From an uncultured Clostridia bacterium (GTDB lineage: Bacteria; Bacillota; Clostridia; Christensenellales; CAMQZB01), in NCBI GenBank assembly GCA_947039455.1, contig CAMQZB010000008.1:1-64000 (forward strand): a stretch of 64,000 nt of DNA, read 5' to 3'. The translations under genes and the position numbers were made by a program. The notes beneath the pieces are model-generated. The model saw nothing but the letters and a program-made list of their open reading frames with translations, had not been told where the DNA came from and ran no database searches. Below, piece after piece: positions 1 to 8,259 of the stretch (position 1 is the stretch's first letter; each line of letters opens with the position of its first letter).

Positions 1-4
1 AAGA

Positions 5-59
5 AAATGGAGCTATTCGCCCCAAACCCCAACAAGGAGCACGCCCCTTGACCCATTCT
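5..59 (+). repeat. GC-rich palindromic repeat, copy 1
   Basis: This GC-rich segment stands out in A+T-rich surroundings. It reads GGAGCTATTCGCCCC, then AAACCCCAACAAGGAGC, then GCCCCTTGACCC. The same order of blocks recurs at 178-231 (inverted), 43687-43742, 56240-56364, 56365-56480, 56971-57081 and 57970-58069 (inverted). Each copy can form short G/C stems (GGGGC with GCCCC, AAGGRGC with GCCCCTT). It is a dispersed repeat of unknown function; this copy is cut close to the window edge. Confidence 0.8.
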
Positions 60-177
60 ATGTAATGCTTGTTAATGTTATAAGAGTGAGTTAGGAAGTA
101 ATAAATAAACAGATAAGAAAAATACTAAATATATATAACTAAATGAAATTGCCCCTAACAATCTCCCTATAAAAAAA

Positions 178-231
178 GAGGGTTAAGGGGGTCACCCCCT
201 TATTGGGGTTTGGGGCAAATCGCCCCATCTA
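178..231 (-). repeat. GC-rich palindromic repeat, copy 2 (inverted)
   Basis: This is the reverse complement of the family core, with GGTTAAGGGGGT, CCCCCTTATTGGGGTTTGG and GGCAAATCGCCCC. Copy 1 lies inverted about 120 bp upstream. It sits directly before the ABC-importer operon, so it may act as a terminator for an upstream gene outside the window. Confidence 0.8.
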
Positions 232-279
232 ACTAACCTAAAAAATCCAAACAAAAAAAACAAAAACCAGGAGAACATT

Positions 280-1260
280 ATGAAAAAAATTATTGCGTGT
301 TTATTAGTATTAACAGTAGCACTTTCAAGCTTTACAGCTTGTGGAGAGGCTAAAAAAACTATTGGAATAATTAAATACGGTAATCACGATTCTTTGAATA
401 ATACGCTTGAGGGTATTTTGCAAGGACTTGCTGAAGGCGGTATTGATCTTGAAGAATATGAAATTGAAGTTTTGGACAGCAATTTTGATACATCGGTTTC
501 CGCTAGTCATGCTCAATTTTTGAAAAATAAAAATGTAGAGATTATTGGCGCAATCGCAACTCCTTCCGCTATTGCTACAGTTCAAGCAGTTGACGGAAGA
601 ATTCCTGTAGTTTATGCTGCGGTAAGTGATCCTGCTTTATTTACAAATAAAGTTAATGTCACTGGTTCAAGCGACGTTCTTGATTTTGTTGGGCAACTTG
701 ATATAATTCAAGCAATTCAGCCTGATGTGAAAAAAATTGGTGTAATTTATTCTATCAATGAACCAAATTCTTTGAGCCAAATTAAAGTTTTAAAAGAAGT
801 TGCTAAAGAGCGTAATATTGAAATTATTGCAAAAAGTATCAATGCGGTAAATGAGATTGTTACAACCACTAACGCTCTTGTTAATGAGGGAATTGACGCG
901 TTGACTGGTCTAACGGACAACACGGTTGTTCAAGTTATGCCTGAAATTTTGAAAATTCTTACTCCACTTGGAATCCCTGTTTACGGTAGTGAAATTGTTC
1001 AAGTAGAAGGTTATGATATTACGGTGGACGGAGTTGATTCTAAGATCGGCGCACTTGCTTCTGCCTCTTTAGATTACGTGGAACTTGGTAGAGCTACTGG
1101 GCTTTTAATGGCTCGTATTATTTTAGGCGAAGAAATTGTTACTGGTGATTATATTTCAATTGAAGATTCTTTCTTCTGCTACAACAGTGATATGGCGGAA
1201 TTGCTTGGGCTAACTGTACCGGATAGTGTTTCTGGCAAAGATTTAGCTGACGTTGCTTAG
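280..1260 (+). CDS. ABC transporter substrate-binding lipoprotein (TrpX-like family)
   Basis: This 326-residue protein is the extracytoplasmic solute-binding part of an importer. A type II signal peptide with a lipobox (FTAC, lipidated Cys21) anchors it to the membrane. The body resembles the ABC_sub_bind family (Pfam PF04392), which includes TrpX-type proteins with two periplasmic-binding lobes, for example the NATPSAIATVQAV and VYAAVSDPALF stretches. The start is set by AGGAGA ten bases upstream of ATG 280. The permease and ATPase follow on the same strand, giving a three-gene operon. In related operons the substrate is tryptophan, tyrosine or another small hydrophobic compound; here the substrate is not determined by sequence. 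Confidence 0.88.
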   Translation: MKKIIACLLVLTVALSSFTACGEAKKTIGIIKYGNHDSLNNTLEGILQGLAEGGIDLEEYEIEVLDSNFDTSVSASHAQFLKNKNVEIIGAIATPSAIATVQAVDGRIPVVYAAVSDPALFTNKVNVTGSSDVLDFVGQLDIIQAIQPDVKKIGVIYSINEPNSLSQIKVLKEVAKERNIEIIAKSINAVNEIVTTTNALVNEGIDALTGLTDNTVVQVMPEILKILTPLGIPVYGSEIVQVEGYDITVDGVDSKIGALASASLDYVELGRATGLLMARIILGEEIVTGDYISIEDSFFCYNSDMAELLGLTVPDSVSGKDLADVA

Positions 1261-1299
1261 GATATTAAGAATTTAAAATATAAGTAAGGATTTAAAATT

Positions 1300-2208
1300 A
1301 TGTTTATTTACAATACATTATTAACAATTATTCAGCAAGGATTGTGTTATGGGCTTGTTGCCATGGGTGTTTACATCTCATACAAAATTCTTGATTTCCC
1401 CGATTTAACGGTTGACGGATCATTCCCTCTTGGTGCGGTGGTTGCAATTACGCTTATTAATGGCGGTGTTCATTTCTCTGTTGCAATGATTATTGCTATC
1501 GGAGCTGGTATGATTTGTGGCGCTGTTACAGGTATTCTTCACGTGAAATTTGGTATCAGCAATCTTCTAAGCGGTATTTTAACAATGACTGCTTTAATTT
1601 CTGTGAACCTTGTTTTGTCAGGTATGAAAGTCTATCTTCCTTACACGGAAGGAAATCTTTTCAACAATGATTTTATAAATTCTTTCGGTGCTTATGATGT
1701 TTATGGAAATATTTTAGTACTAGTAATAATTTGTATTGTTTTTAAAATCATTATCGATCTTTTCTTGAAAACTAAAACAGGATTTATGCTACGTGCTGTT
1801 GGTTCTAACGAGAAAATGTGCGTTTCTATGGGCAGAGATTCTGGGAATTATAAAATTCTAGGTCTTGCAATGGCAAACGGTATGGTTGCAATGGCAGGTG
1901 CTGTTTACAGTCAATGGACTAATGTGTACGACAATAATTCTGGAGTGGGCATGGTAGTAATTGCTCTTGCATCAGTAATTATAGGTACTGCAATTTTTAA
2001 AAATCTTAGATTTGTGAAAGGTACTACTGCGGTTCTTGTTGGTGCATTAATTTACACGGGCGCTTTGAATATCATTATCGCTTTCGGAGTTCCTTCTGGA
2101 TACTTGAAACTTATTATGGCTGTGTTATTTGCTGTTATCTTAATACTAAATAATTCGGTTTTATCAGGTGGTAAAAAGATTAAAAATAGGGAGAAACATC
2201 ATGCTTAA
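1300..2208 (+). CDS. ABC transporter permease (TrpY-like, BPD_transp_2 type)
   Basis: A 302-residue, very hydrophobic protein with about eight to nine predicted membrane helices. It resembles the permeases of the branched-chain amino acid/TrpXYZ type (the N-terminal LVAMGVYISYKILDFPDLTVDG is typical of the TrpY group). It forms the membrane channel for the lipoprotein encoded 39 bp upstream. Its stop codon lies inside the start of the ATPase gene (8-base overlap), which indicates translational coupling. The substrate is unassigned. Confidence 0.88.
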   Translation: MFIYNTLLTIIQQGLCYGLVAMGVYISYKILDFPDLTVDGSFPLGAVVAITLINGGVHFSVAMIIAIGAGMICGAVTGILHVKFGISNLLSGILTMTALISVNLVLSGMKVYLPYTEGNLFNNDFINSFGAYDVYGNILVLVIICIVFKIIIDLFLKTKTGFMLRAVGSNEKMCVSMGRDSGNYKILGLAMANGMVAMAGAVYSQWTNVYDNNSGVGMVVIALASVIIGTAIFKNLRFVKGTTAVLVGALIYTGALNIIIAFGVPSGYLKLIMAVLFAVILILNNSVLSGGKKIKNREKHHA

Positions 2209-2974
2209 ATTAGAAAACTTAGTAAAAATTTTTAATAAAGATACTGTGGACGAAAGCGTGCTTTTCGAAGATTTTAATCTATTTGTGCCAAAGGGACAGT
2301 TCGTTTCAGTGGTTGGAAGTAATGGTTCGGGAAAAACTACTATGCTGAACTTGATTAGCGGAACTATGGGGATTGAAGGCGGAAGAATTTTGCTTGATGA
2401 TACTGATATAACTGTTCAAAAAGAGTTTGTTCGTGCAAGGAGAATTGGTAGGGTTTATCAAAATCCGTCTATGAGTACTGCATCACAAATGACTATCTCA
2501 GAAAATATGGCAATTGCAGTAAACAAAAACAAACCATTTAACCTGTCCCAAGGGCTTAAAAAAAGTCAAATAGCGGAATTTCGTGATTTAGTTTCCACAC
2601 TAGATCTAGGTTTGGAAAATAAAATGGATACTCTAGTTGGTTCATTATCAGGGGGGCAAAGACAAGCTCTTACGCTTCTAATGGCTACGATGACACCTAT
2701 TGATTTGCTACTTCTTGACGAACACACTGCGGCTCTTGATCCACGCACTTCTGAAAAGATTATGGAATTAACAAAATCAATTGTTGAGAGAACAAAAATT
2801 ACTACGCTTATGGTAACTCACAACTTGCGTTTTGCTGTTGATTACGGAAATAGAATTTTGATGATGGATAAGGGTAAGGCTGTTCTTGACAAGGCGGGTA
2901 GTGATAAAAATGCAGTAAAAGTTCAAGATTTGTTAGAAATTTTTAATACTATTTCTATCGAATGCGGTAACTAA
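2201..2974 (+). CDS. ABC transporter ATP-binding protein (TrpZ-like)
   Basis: Nucleotide-binding subunit of the importer encoded just upstream, 257 residues. It shows Walker A (GSNGSGKTT), the ABC signature (LSGGQRQALTL), Walker B (LLLLDEHTAALDP) and the switch His (VTHNL). I chose ATG 2201, with AGGGAG upstream, over an in-frame GTG at 2168 because the longer form would run 40 bases into the permease gene. It closes the operon; fhs follows after 40 bp with its own strong ribosome binding site. Confidence 0.9.
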   Translation: MLKLENLVKIFNKDTVDESVLFEDFNLFVPKGQFVSVVGSNGSGKTTMLNLISGTMGIEGGRILLDDTDITVQKEFVRARRIGRVYQNPSMSTASQMTISENMAIAVNKNKPFNLSQGLKKSQIAEFRDLVSTLDLGLENKMDTLVGSLSGGQRQALTLLMATMTPIDLLLLDEHTAALDPRTSEKIMELTKSIVERTKITTLMVTHNLRFAVDYGNRILMMDKGKAVLDKAGSDKNAVKVQDLLEIFNTISIECGN

Positions 2975-3014
2975 TTTTAATATTTTCTACTGCTGTTAAT
3001 TTTGGAGGTTGTTT

Positions 3015-4688
3015 ATGTATAAAACTGATTTAGAAATTGCACAAATGAACGGAATAAATAAAATTGTAGAAATCGCGAAGACATTGAATCTTGACGAGGA
3101 TGATTTGGAGTTATACGGAAAATATAAAGCTAAAATAAATTTAGACGTGATGGATAGACTGTCAAACAAAAAAGACGGAAAAGTCATTTTAGTAACAGCT
3201 ATCAACCCAACGCCAGCAGGTGAAGGAAAATCTACAACAACTATTGGCTTGGCTGATGCATTAAATTTATTAGGTGAAAAAGTGATTGTTGCTATTCGTG
3301 AACCTAGTTTTGGTCCAGTTATGGGCGTGAAAGGCGGTGCGTGTGGTGGCGGTTATGCACAAGTTGTTCCTATGGAAGATATTAACTTGCATTTCACTGG
3401 TGACATTCACGCAATCACTACTGCAAACAACGCTATTTCAGCGATTATTGACAATCATTTACAGCAAGGAAATGAACTTTCTATTAACCCAAAAACTATA
3501 ACATGGAAACGCTGTCTTGATATGAACGACAGAGTGTTGAGAAAGATTGTAGTTGGACTTGGTAATGGAAATGGAGTTTGTCGTGGTGATGGATTTAATA
3601 TTACTGTAGCGTCAGAAATTATGGCGATTTTGTGTCTTGCTAAGGATTTGAAAGATTTCAAAGCAAGAGTTGAAAAAATTATTATTGGATATAACTACAG
3701 CAAAAAACCTGTAACGGTGAAAGAACTTGGTTGTTCAGGCGCTGTTACTGTAATTATGAAAGATGCAATTATGCCCAACCTTGTTCAAACGCTTGAACAT
3801 ACTCCAGCGCTAGTTCACGGCGGTCCATTTGCAAATATCGCACATGGATGCAACAGCGTAATTGCAACAAACTTAGCAAGAAAGCTTTCTGATATTGTAA
3901 TTACTGAAGCTGGGTTTGGTGCTGATTTAGGTGCTGAAAAATTTTTGAACATAAAAACGCGTGCAGGTGAATTCAGTCCAAGTGCGGTAGTAATCGTCGC
4001 TACAATTCGTGCTTTGAAAATGCATGGTGGTGTTGGAAAAGCAGATTTGGCTGTGGAAAATGTTGAAGCAATGTTAACAGGCATTGGTAATTTAGAAAAA
4101 CATATCGAAAGTGTAAAAGCATTTAATGTACCATACGTGGTTTGCATAAATAAATTCGTAACAGATACTGATGCGGAAGTTTCTTCATTGTATGATTACA
4201 TGGCAAAAAACAATCATAAAGTGGAAATTTCAGAAGTTTGGGAACATGGAGGAAAAGGCGGAATCAACTTAGCTAAAACTGTTTTGGATATTATAAATTT
4301 TGAATCTGGTGATAAAACTTTCACACATACTTATGATTTGAGTGATACAATTCAAGAAAAAATTGAAAAAATAGCAAAAATAATATATGGAGCTGATGGG
4401 GTTGATTTTACGAAAAACGCTTTGGAGCAGTTAGTGAAATTTAAAGAGCTAGGGTTTGACCGAATGGCTGTGTGCATGGCGAAAACTCCTTCTTCCTTAA
4501 CGGATAATCCAAAAATTATTGGACGACCAACAGGTTTTAGAATCACGGTTAGAGAAATGATGGTCAGTGCAGGTGCTGATTTCGTAGTGGCACTTACTGG
4601 AAACGTAGTTACTATGCCAGGTTTGTCAAAAAATCCAACAGCTATGCAAATGGACGTAATTGATGATAAAATTGTTGGTTTATTTTAA
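3015..4688 (+). CDS. fhs: Formate--tetrahydrofolate ligase
   Basis: ATP-dependent ligation of formate to tetrahydrofolate, giving 10-formyl-THF: the entry to one-carbon metabolism and to the methyl branch of the Wood-Ljungdahl pathway. The 557 residues match the usual family length. The nucleotide-binding loop [16 protein letters not shown] is near residues 66-81, and family blocks such as [15 protein letters not shown] and [10 protein letters not shown] are intact. ATG 3015 has GGAGGT five bases upstream; a TTG two codons earlier overlaps that site and is unlikely. Folate metabolism alone does not show that the organism is an acetogen, since no other Wood-Ljungdahl genes are in the window. 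Confidence 0.97.
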   Translation: MYKTDLEIAQMNGINKIVEIAKTLNLDEDDLELYGKYKAKINLDVMDRLSNKKDGKVILVTAINPTPAGEGKSTTTIGLADALNLLGEKVIVAIREPSFGPVMGVKGGACGGGYAQVVPMEDINLHFTGDIHAITTANNAISAIIDNHLQQGNELSINPKTITWKRCLDMNDRVLRKIVVGLGNGNGVCRGDGFNITVASEIMAILCLAKDLKDFKARVEKIIIGYNYSKKPVTVKELGCSGAVTVIMKDAIMPNLVQTLEHTPALVHGGPFANIAHGCNSVIATNLARKLSDIVITEAGFGADLGAEKFLNIKTRAGEFSPSAVVIVATIRALKMHGGVGKADLAVENVEAMLTGIGNLEKHIESVKAFNVPYVVCINKFVTDTDAEVSSLYDYMAKNNHKVEISEVWEHGGKGGINLAKTVLDIINFESGDKTFTHTYDLSDTIQEKIEKIAKIIYGADGVDFTKNALEQLVKFKELGFDRMAVCMAKTPSSLTDNPKIIGRPTGFRITVREMMVSAGADFVVALTGNVVTMPGLSKNPTAMQMDVIDDKIVGLF

Positions 4689-4739
4689 TAGTTCTACAGT
4701 GAAAAAAATAAATTTAAACTAATTTTTGAAATCATGAAT

Positions 4740-4791
4740 AAAAAATCCTCCTGAATGCCACAATAATGGTATCAAAATTGGAGGATTTTTC
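4740..4791 (+). promoter_or_regulatory. Hairpin covering the ribosome binding site of the next gene; also terminator-like
   Basis: AAAAATCCTCC (4741-4751) is exactly complementary to GGAGGATTTTT (4780-4790), with a 28-base loop. The 3' arm is the Shine-Dalgarno sequence (GGAGGA) of the lipoprotein starting at ATG 4795, and it ends in a short T run. One element could therefore end the fhs transcript and mask the start site of the next gene. Confidence 0.6.
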
Positions 4792-4794
4792 ATT

Positions 4795-5157
4795 ATGAAA
4801 AAATTTATGGTTATAGTGCTTGCACTAGCATTAGTATTAAGCTTTAGTGGTTGTACACAAAGCGACTCAGCTCAAATGGTAAAGAACGACTATGAGGCTT
4901 ACAACTGGGAAGGTTCTGACGACATGGCTAAAAAAACCGAAGCTAACAGCTTAGTTATGAGAATTGAAAAACTAACAGCTAGTGAGCAACAAGAGCTTAC
5001 TGAAATCAAAGGCGAGTTAGAGAAGATGATTGCTGAAATGGATGGAAAAGATGACGTGATTGAATCACCAAATCCATCAATGATGCCAGACGGATCTACT
5101 AGAGGCGACACTGCATATCCAGAAAACTCAATGATGCCAAACTCACCTATCTATTAA
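4795..5157 (+). CDS. Small lipoprotein of unknown function
   Basis: A 120-residue protein with a lipoprotein signal peptide (lipobox FSGC, Cys20). The middle is charged and likely helical (residues 55-85). The low-complexity C-terminus is rich in Pro, Ser and Met, with two similar pieces (NPSMMPD and NSMMPN). I do not recognise a family. Its ribosome binding site lies in the 3' arm of an 11-bp hairpin at 4741-4790, so translation may depend on opening that hairpin. It is a single-gene unit ending in a strong terminator at 5174-5211. Confidence 0.75.
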   Translation: MKKFMVIVLALALVLSFSGCTQSDSAQMVKNDYEAYNWEGSDDMAKKTEANSLVMRIEKLTASEQQELTEIKGELEKMIAEMDGKDDVIESPNPSMMPDGSTRGDTAYPENSMMPNSPIY

Positions 5158-5173
5158 TCTTTAATATTAGATT

Positions 5174-5211
5174 AAAAAGTCGTTACTATTCACTAGTAGC
5201 GACTTTTTTTA
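5174..5211 (+). terminator. Rho-independent terminator
   Basis: AAAAAGTCGTTACTA pairs with TAGTAGCGACTTTTT over 15 positions (one G-T), with a 5-base loop and a following T run. The next bases, AAGAAATATAGGTG, resemble the linker of the sRNA-like modules at 40.9-41.6 kb. Confidence 0.85.
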
Positions 5212-5267
5212 ATTAAGAAATATAGGTGTAAATTCTTATTTATATTGTGTAAAAATCATTTGTAGTA

Positions 5268-5296
5268 TTGACAAAATCTTCAACTAAAGCTATAAT
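5268..5296 (+). promoter_or_regulatory. Sigma-A-type promoter of the TM2-like gene
   Basis: TTGACA (5268-5273), a 17-bp spacer and TATAAT (5291-5296): a perfect consensus 50 bp before the start codon. Confidence 0.8.
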
Positions 5297-5348
5297 ATAG
5301 ATATTAGAAAAAGAATTATGAAAAGATAGAGATTGTTTTGGAGAGATT

Positions 5349-5933
5349 ATGAGCAAAAAAAAGAAATTAGAAAAACCATTAGAAGAATATAATGCAACAG
5401 TAAGTGAAAATGGCGAGATTTTGCCATCAACAATAGTACCTAAAAAAGTAAAATACGTTGAACCTGATACTGTTGTGGCGGGCGTGAACGTAGAAGATAT
5501 TCCGATGTTTTGGCAAATTAAAGACGGTGCTTTTAATGAGAAGTCACAATTTATTGCGATAGTACTAGCAGTATTCACTGGTATGTTCGCTGCTCATGAT
5601 TGGTACTTAGGCTTGAAAAAAAGAGCACTAATAAAATATGCAGTGACAGCACTTGCCTGTGTTCTAGCAGCAATTTTGTTTAGCTTGGTTTTAAGTGAAG
5701 CCGTGATTTCATACAATACCATGTTCCAATCCTTGATGATGTTGCCCACTATGATTTTCGTTTTGTGGTGGAGCTTTGATTTTATTACACTTGCTACAAA
5801 AAGGTCTAAGCATTTCAAGCAAAAAGACAAAGCGACTTGCGTACATAAACTAAAAAAACACAAAGAGTCAGGTGGATTCTATTGCAAAAAGTGTAGCGCA
5901 ATGTTTGACAGCGAAAAAAACTTTATTAAATAA
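5349..5933 (+). CDS. TM2-domain-like membrane protein with C-terminal zinc-ribbon-like motif
   Basis: A 194-residue protein. Residues 1-60 are charged and cytoplasmic. Two or three helices follow at about 60-140, with features of a TM2 domain: a Gly-rich first helix, an AAHDWYLG block (compare GxHRFYLG) and a second helix ending WWSFDFITL. The last 45 residues hold Cys and His followed by CxxC (CVHKL...FYCKKCSAMFD), suggesting a metal-binding ribbon. Start ATG 5349 has GGAGAG upstream. TM2 proteins are widespread but mostly uncharacterised, so I assign no function. The gene is a single transcription unit with its own promoter and terminator. Confidence 0.7.
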   Translation: MSKKKKLEKPLEEYNATVSENGEILPSTIVPKKVKYVEPDTVVAGVNVEDIPMFWQIKDGAFNEKSQFIAIVLAVFTGMFAAHDWYLGLKKRALIKYAVTALACVLAAILFSLVLSEAVISYNTMFQSLMMLPTMIFVLWWSFDFITLATKRSKHFKQKDKATCVHKLKKHKESGGFYCKKCSAMFDSEKNFIK

Positions 5934-5945
5934 ATATAATTAGAA

Positions 5946-5980
5946 AAGAAAACAGTGGGTGAAAATGCACTGTTTTCTTT
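5946..5980 (+). terminator. Rho-independent terminator
   Basis: AAGAAAACAGTG pairs with CACTGTTTTCTT around a 10-base loop, in a T-rich context after the TM2-like gene. Confidence 0.8.
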
Positions 5981-6037
5981 ATTCTATAACAAATTCAAGA
6001 AAAAGTGTAATTAAATAATAAAACATTTCAAAATTGT

Positions 6038-6046
6038 GATACGATT
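6038..6046 (+). promoter_or_regulatory. Extended -10 promoter shared by the two paralogous lipoprotein genes
   Basis: TGATACGAT is an extended -10 (TGn plus TACGAT) without a clear -35. The identical nonamer is at 9498-9506, the same distance class upstream of the paralogue at 9558. Both are preceded by AATAAAACA and TTTC blocks, so promoter and gene appear to have been duplicated together. Confidence 0.5.
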
Positions 6047-6100
6047 TGGGTGTGGACAATGTTATTTAAGTGTAATATAAATTTAAGGAGACAATTAAAA

Positions 6101-6610
6101 ATGAAAAAAATTATAAGTGTATTATTGGTAATGGTATTAGCTCTAGGTGTATTCGCAGGTTGCGGAGCAAAAACTGAGTTAGAGGGAACAACAACAGAAA
6201 TTTTAGAGAAAATCAACGAAGACGCAAAAGTTGAATTAATGGTTGAGACTAAAGATATTCCAACTGAACAAGCTGAATACTTCACAGGTTTAACTGAAGA
6301 AGACTTTACAGCATCAATCGAATCTGGATCAGTTTCAGAGGCTATGATCGGCTCACAACCTCACTCAATGGTTATGTTGAAAGTAAAAGACGGCGTTGAC
6401 GCTGAAGCAATTGCAAAAAATGTATTCGATAACATTGATACAAGAAAATGGATTTGTGTTTCTGCTGAATCACTTTATGTAAACACTTCTGGTGATTATG
6501 TATTCATGGTAATGAGCTTTGTTGAAATAGTTGATTCTATCGCTCCAGCGTTCGAAACTCTTGCTGGATCAGTTGGAGATGCTCAAACTAGAGTAGATAC
6601 TGTAGAATAG
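6101..6610 (+). CDS. DUF4358-like lipoprotein, paralogue of the 9558 gene
   Basis: A 169-residue protein with lipobox FAGC (Cys21). The mature part resembles the DUF4358 type: an acidic N-terminal helix, a TGLTEEDF block, then an alternating segment (MVMLKVKDGVDAEAIAKN), a KWICVSAESLYV strand and GDYVFMVMS. ATG 6101 has AAGGAG eleven bases upstream; an in-frame codon at 6050 has no such site. The protein at 9558-10052 is a close paralogue with the same signal peptide and promoter, and the pair brackets an acyltransferase module. Function unknown; it is presumably exposed at the membrane surface. Confidence 0.75.
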   Translation: MKKIISVLLVMVLALGVFAGCGAKTELEGTTTEILEKINEDAKVELMVETKDIPTEQAEYFTGLTEEDFTASIESGSVSEAMIGSQPHSMVMLKVKDGVDAEAIAKNVFDNIDTRKWICVSAESLYVNTSGDYVFMVMSFVEIVDSIAPAFETLAGSVGDAQTRVDTVE

Positions 6611-6740
6611 TAACAACAAAATTTAAAACAAATTATGTGTTTATAGTATTATTTGGAAAAGTTGCAAAGTCATTTAACTTCGAAAAAGGTTCGATTTCCT
6701 TGCAATTAGACTAAGAATAATATACAATATAATTAAATTG

Positions 6741-6773
6741 ATTAGGGTGGCTTAAATTTTAGGCTACCCTAAT
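6741..6773 (+). terminator. Terminator-like hairpin (weak T tract)
   Basis: ATTAGGGTGGCTT pairs with AGGCTACCCTAAT, 13 positions with two G-T pairs. Only a short T run follows, so termination may be partial. Confidence 0.5.
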
Positions 6774-6835
6774 TTAGAAAAAAGAATTTTCGAAATATGT
6801 GAAAACTTGTAGAAAATTCAAAAAAGGAGGAAGAA

Positions 6836-8242
6836 ATGCTATTTTCAAGCATAACATTTTTATTTTACTTTCTTCCAGTAGTTATACTTCTATACTTTGC
6901 AGTACCATTTAAAGCGAAAAACTTCGTATTATTTTTAGCAAGTATATTCTTCTATTTTTGGGGAGAGCCAGTCTATTCATTGCTAATGTTATTCACAATA
7001 ACATCAGGCTATGTACACGGACGCTTAATCGAAAAATACAGAGGAACTAAAGCAAGTAAAACATGGATGATTTCATCAGTAGTGATAAGTTTAGCACTGC
7101 TAGGCGTATTTAAGTACACGGACTTCTTCATTGAAACAATCAATGGCGTGGTTGGTTCTGACTTAGACCCACTTAGATTGGCGCTACCAATCGGTATCAG
7201 TTTCTACACTTTCCAAACCTTGTCATACACAATTGACTTGTATCGTGGCAATGCGAAAGTGCAAAAAAGCTGGTTAAATTTTGCTACGTATGTTTCATTG
7301 TTCCCGCAATTAATTGCAGGACCAATCGTAAGATATACAACAGTAGCGGATCAATTAACAGTACGTAAACACTCAATGGAGTTTGTTGCACAAGGTTCTT
7401 CACGGTTCATAATCGGACTTGCGAAAAAAGTATTGATAGCAAACTTACTGGGCGAATTTATTGCTGCATTTAAAGATTCCGCTGATCAATCAGTGTTATT
7501 CTTCTGGTTGTATGCAATAGCAATTTCCCTTCACATCTACTTTGACTTCTCAGGTTATAGTGATATGGCAATCGGACTTGGAAAGATCTTCGGATTTGAC
7601 TTCCTTGAGAACTTCAACTATCCGTTTATCAGTAAGAACGTAACAGATTTCTGGCGTAGATGGCATATTTCATTGGGAACTTGGTTCAAAGATTACGTGT
7701 ATATTCCACTAGGCGGAAACCGAGTAACAACAATGAGATGGATACTTAATATCGCGGTGGTTTGGTTCCTAACGGGATTCTGGCACGGAGCGGGTTGGAC
7801 GTTTATCACATGGGGTTGCTACTTCGGTGTGTTATTAGTACTAGAGAAATTCTTTATTACTAAATTCTTGGCAAAATTGCCGAAATTCGTTTCGTACATT
7901 TACACAGTAATAATTATTATGATGAGTTTCATAATTTTCGATGCAACAACATTAAAAGGTGCATTGGGAACAATCGGAGGCTTATTCGGAGCAGGCGGAG
8001 TACCGTTAATTTCTCAATCAGCGATTTACTATCTAAAGAGTTATTCTTTGATATTCGTAATGGCGATTGTGGGTGCAACTCCAATTCCAAAATACTTGTA
8101 CAACAAAATTAATCAAAGCGGAGAAACTGCTAAAAACATTATGAACATTGTTGAAATATTGTTTGTTGGTAGCTTGTTCATTCTTATAGTAGCATACTTG
8201 ATTGACGGTTCTTTCAACCCATTCTTGTATTTCAGATTCTAA
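6836..8242 (+). CDS. MBOAT-family membrane-bound O-acyltransferase (AlgI-like)
   Basis: A 468-residue polytopic membrane protein of the MBOAT family, which transfers acyl groups (usually acetyl) across the membrane to extracellular polymers. Family hallmarks are present: RLALPIGISFYTFQTLSYTIDLYRG near residue 118, DFSGYSDMAIGLGKIFGFDF near 237, WRRWHISLGTWFKDYVYIPLGG near 275 and the putative catalytic His317 in FLTGFWHGAGW. AGGAGG gives a strong start. The next gene (17 bp downstream) encodes a DHHW-type partner, the usual AlgI/AlgJ-like arrangement. The acceptor (wall polysaccharide, teichoic acid or exopolysaccharide) cannot be deduced here. Confidence 0.92.
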   Translation: MLFSSITFLFYFLPVVILLYFAVPFKAKNFVLFLASIFFYFWGEPVYSLLMLFTITSGYVHGRLIEKYRGTKASKTWMISSVVISLALLGVFKYTDFFIETINGVVGSDLDPLRLALPIGISFYTFQTLSYTIDLYRGNAKVQKSWLNFATYVSLFPQLIAGPIVRYTTVADQLTVRKHSMEFVAQGSSRFIIGLAKKVLIANLLGEFIAAFKDSADQSVLFFWLYAIAISLHIYFDFSGYSDMAIGLGKIFGFDFLENFNYPFISKNVTDFWRRWHISLGTWFKDYVYIPLGGNRVTTMRWILNIAVVWFLTGFWHGAGWTFITWGCYFGVLLVLEKFFITKFLAKLPKFVSYIYTVIIIMMSFIIFDATTLKGALGTIGGLFGAGGVPLISQSAIYYLKSYSLIFVMAIVGATPIPKYLYNKINQSGETAKNIMNIVEILFVGSLFILIVAYLIDGSFNPFLYFRF

Positions 8243-8259
8243 AATAGGAGGCGAAAGAT

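Noticed and set aside
3009..3015. TTG start of fhs two codons upstream
   Set aside because: It lies inside the GGAGGT ribosome binding site; ATG 3015 is correctly spaced.
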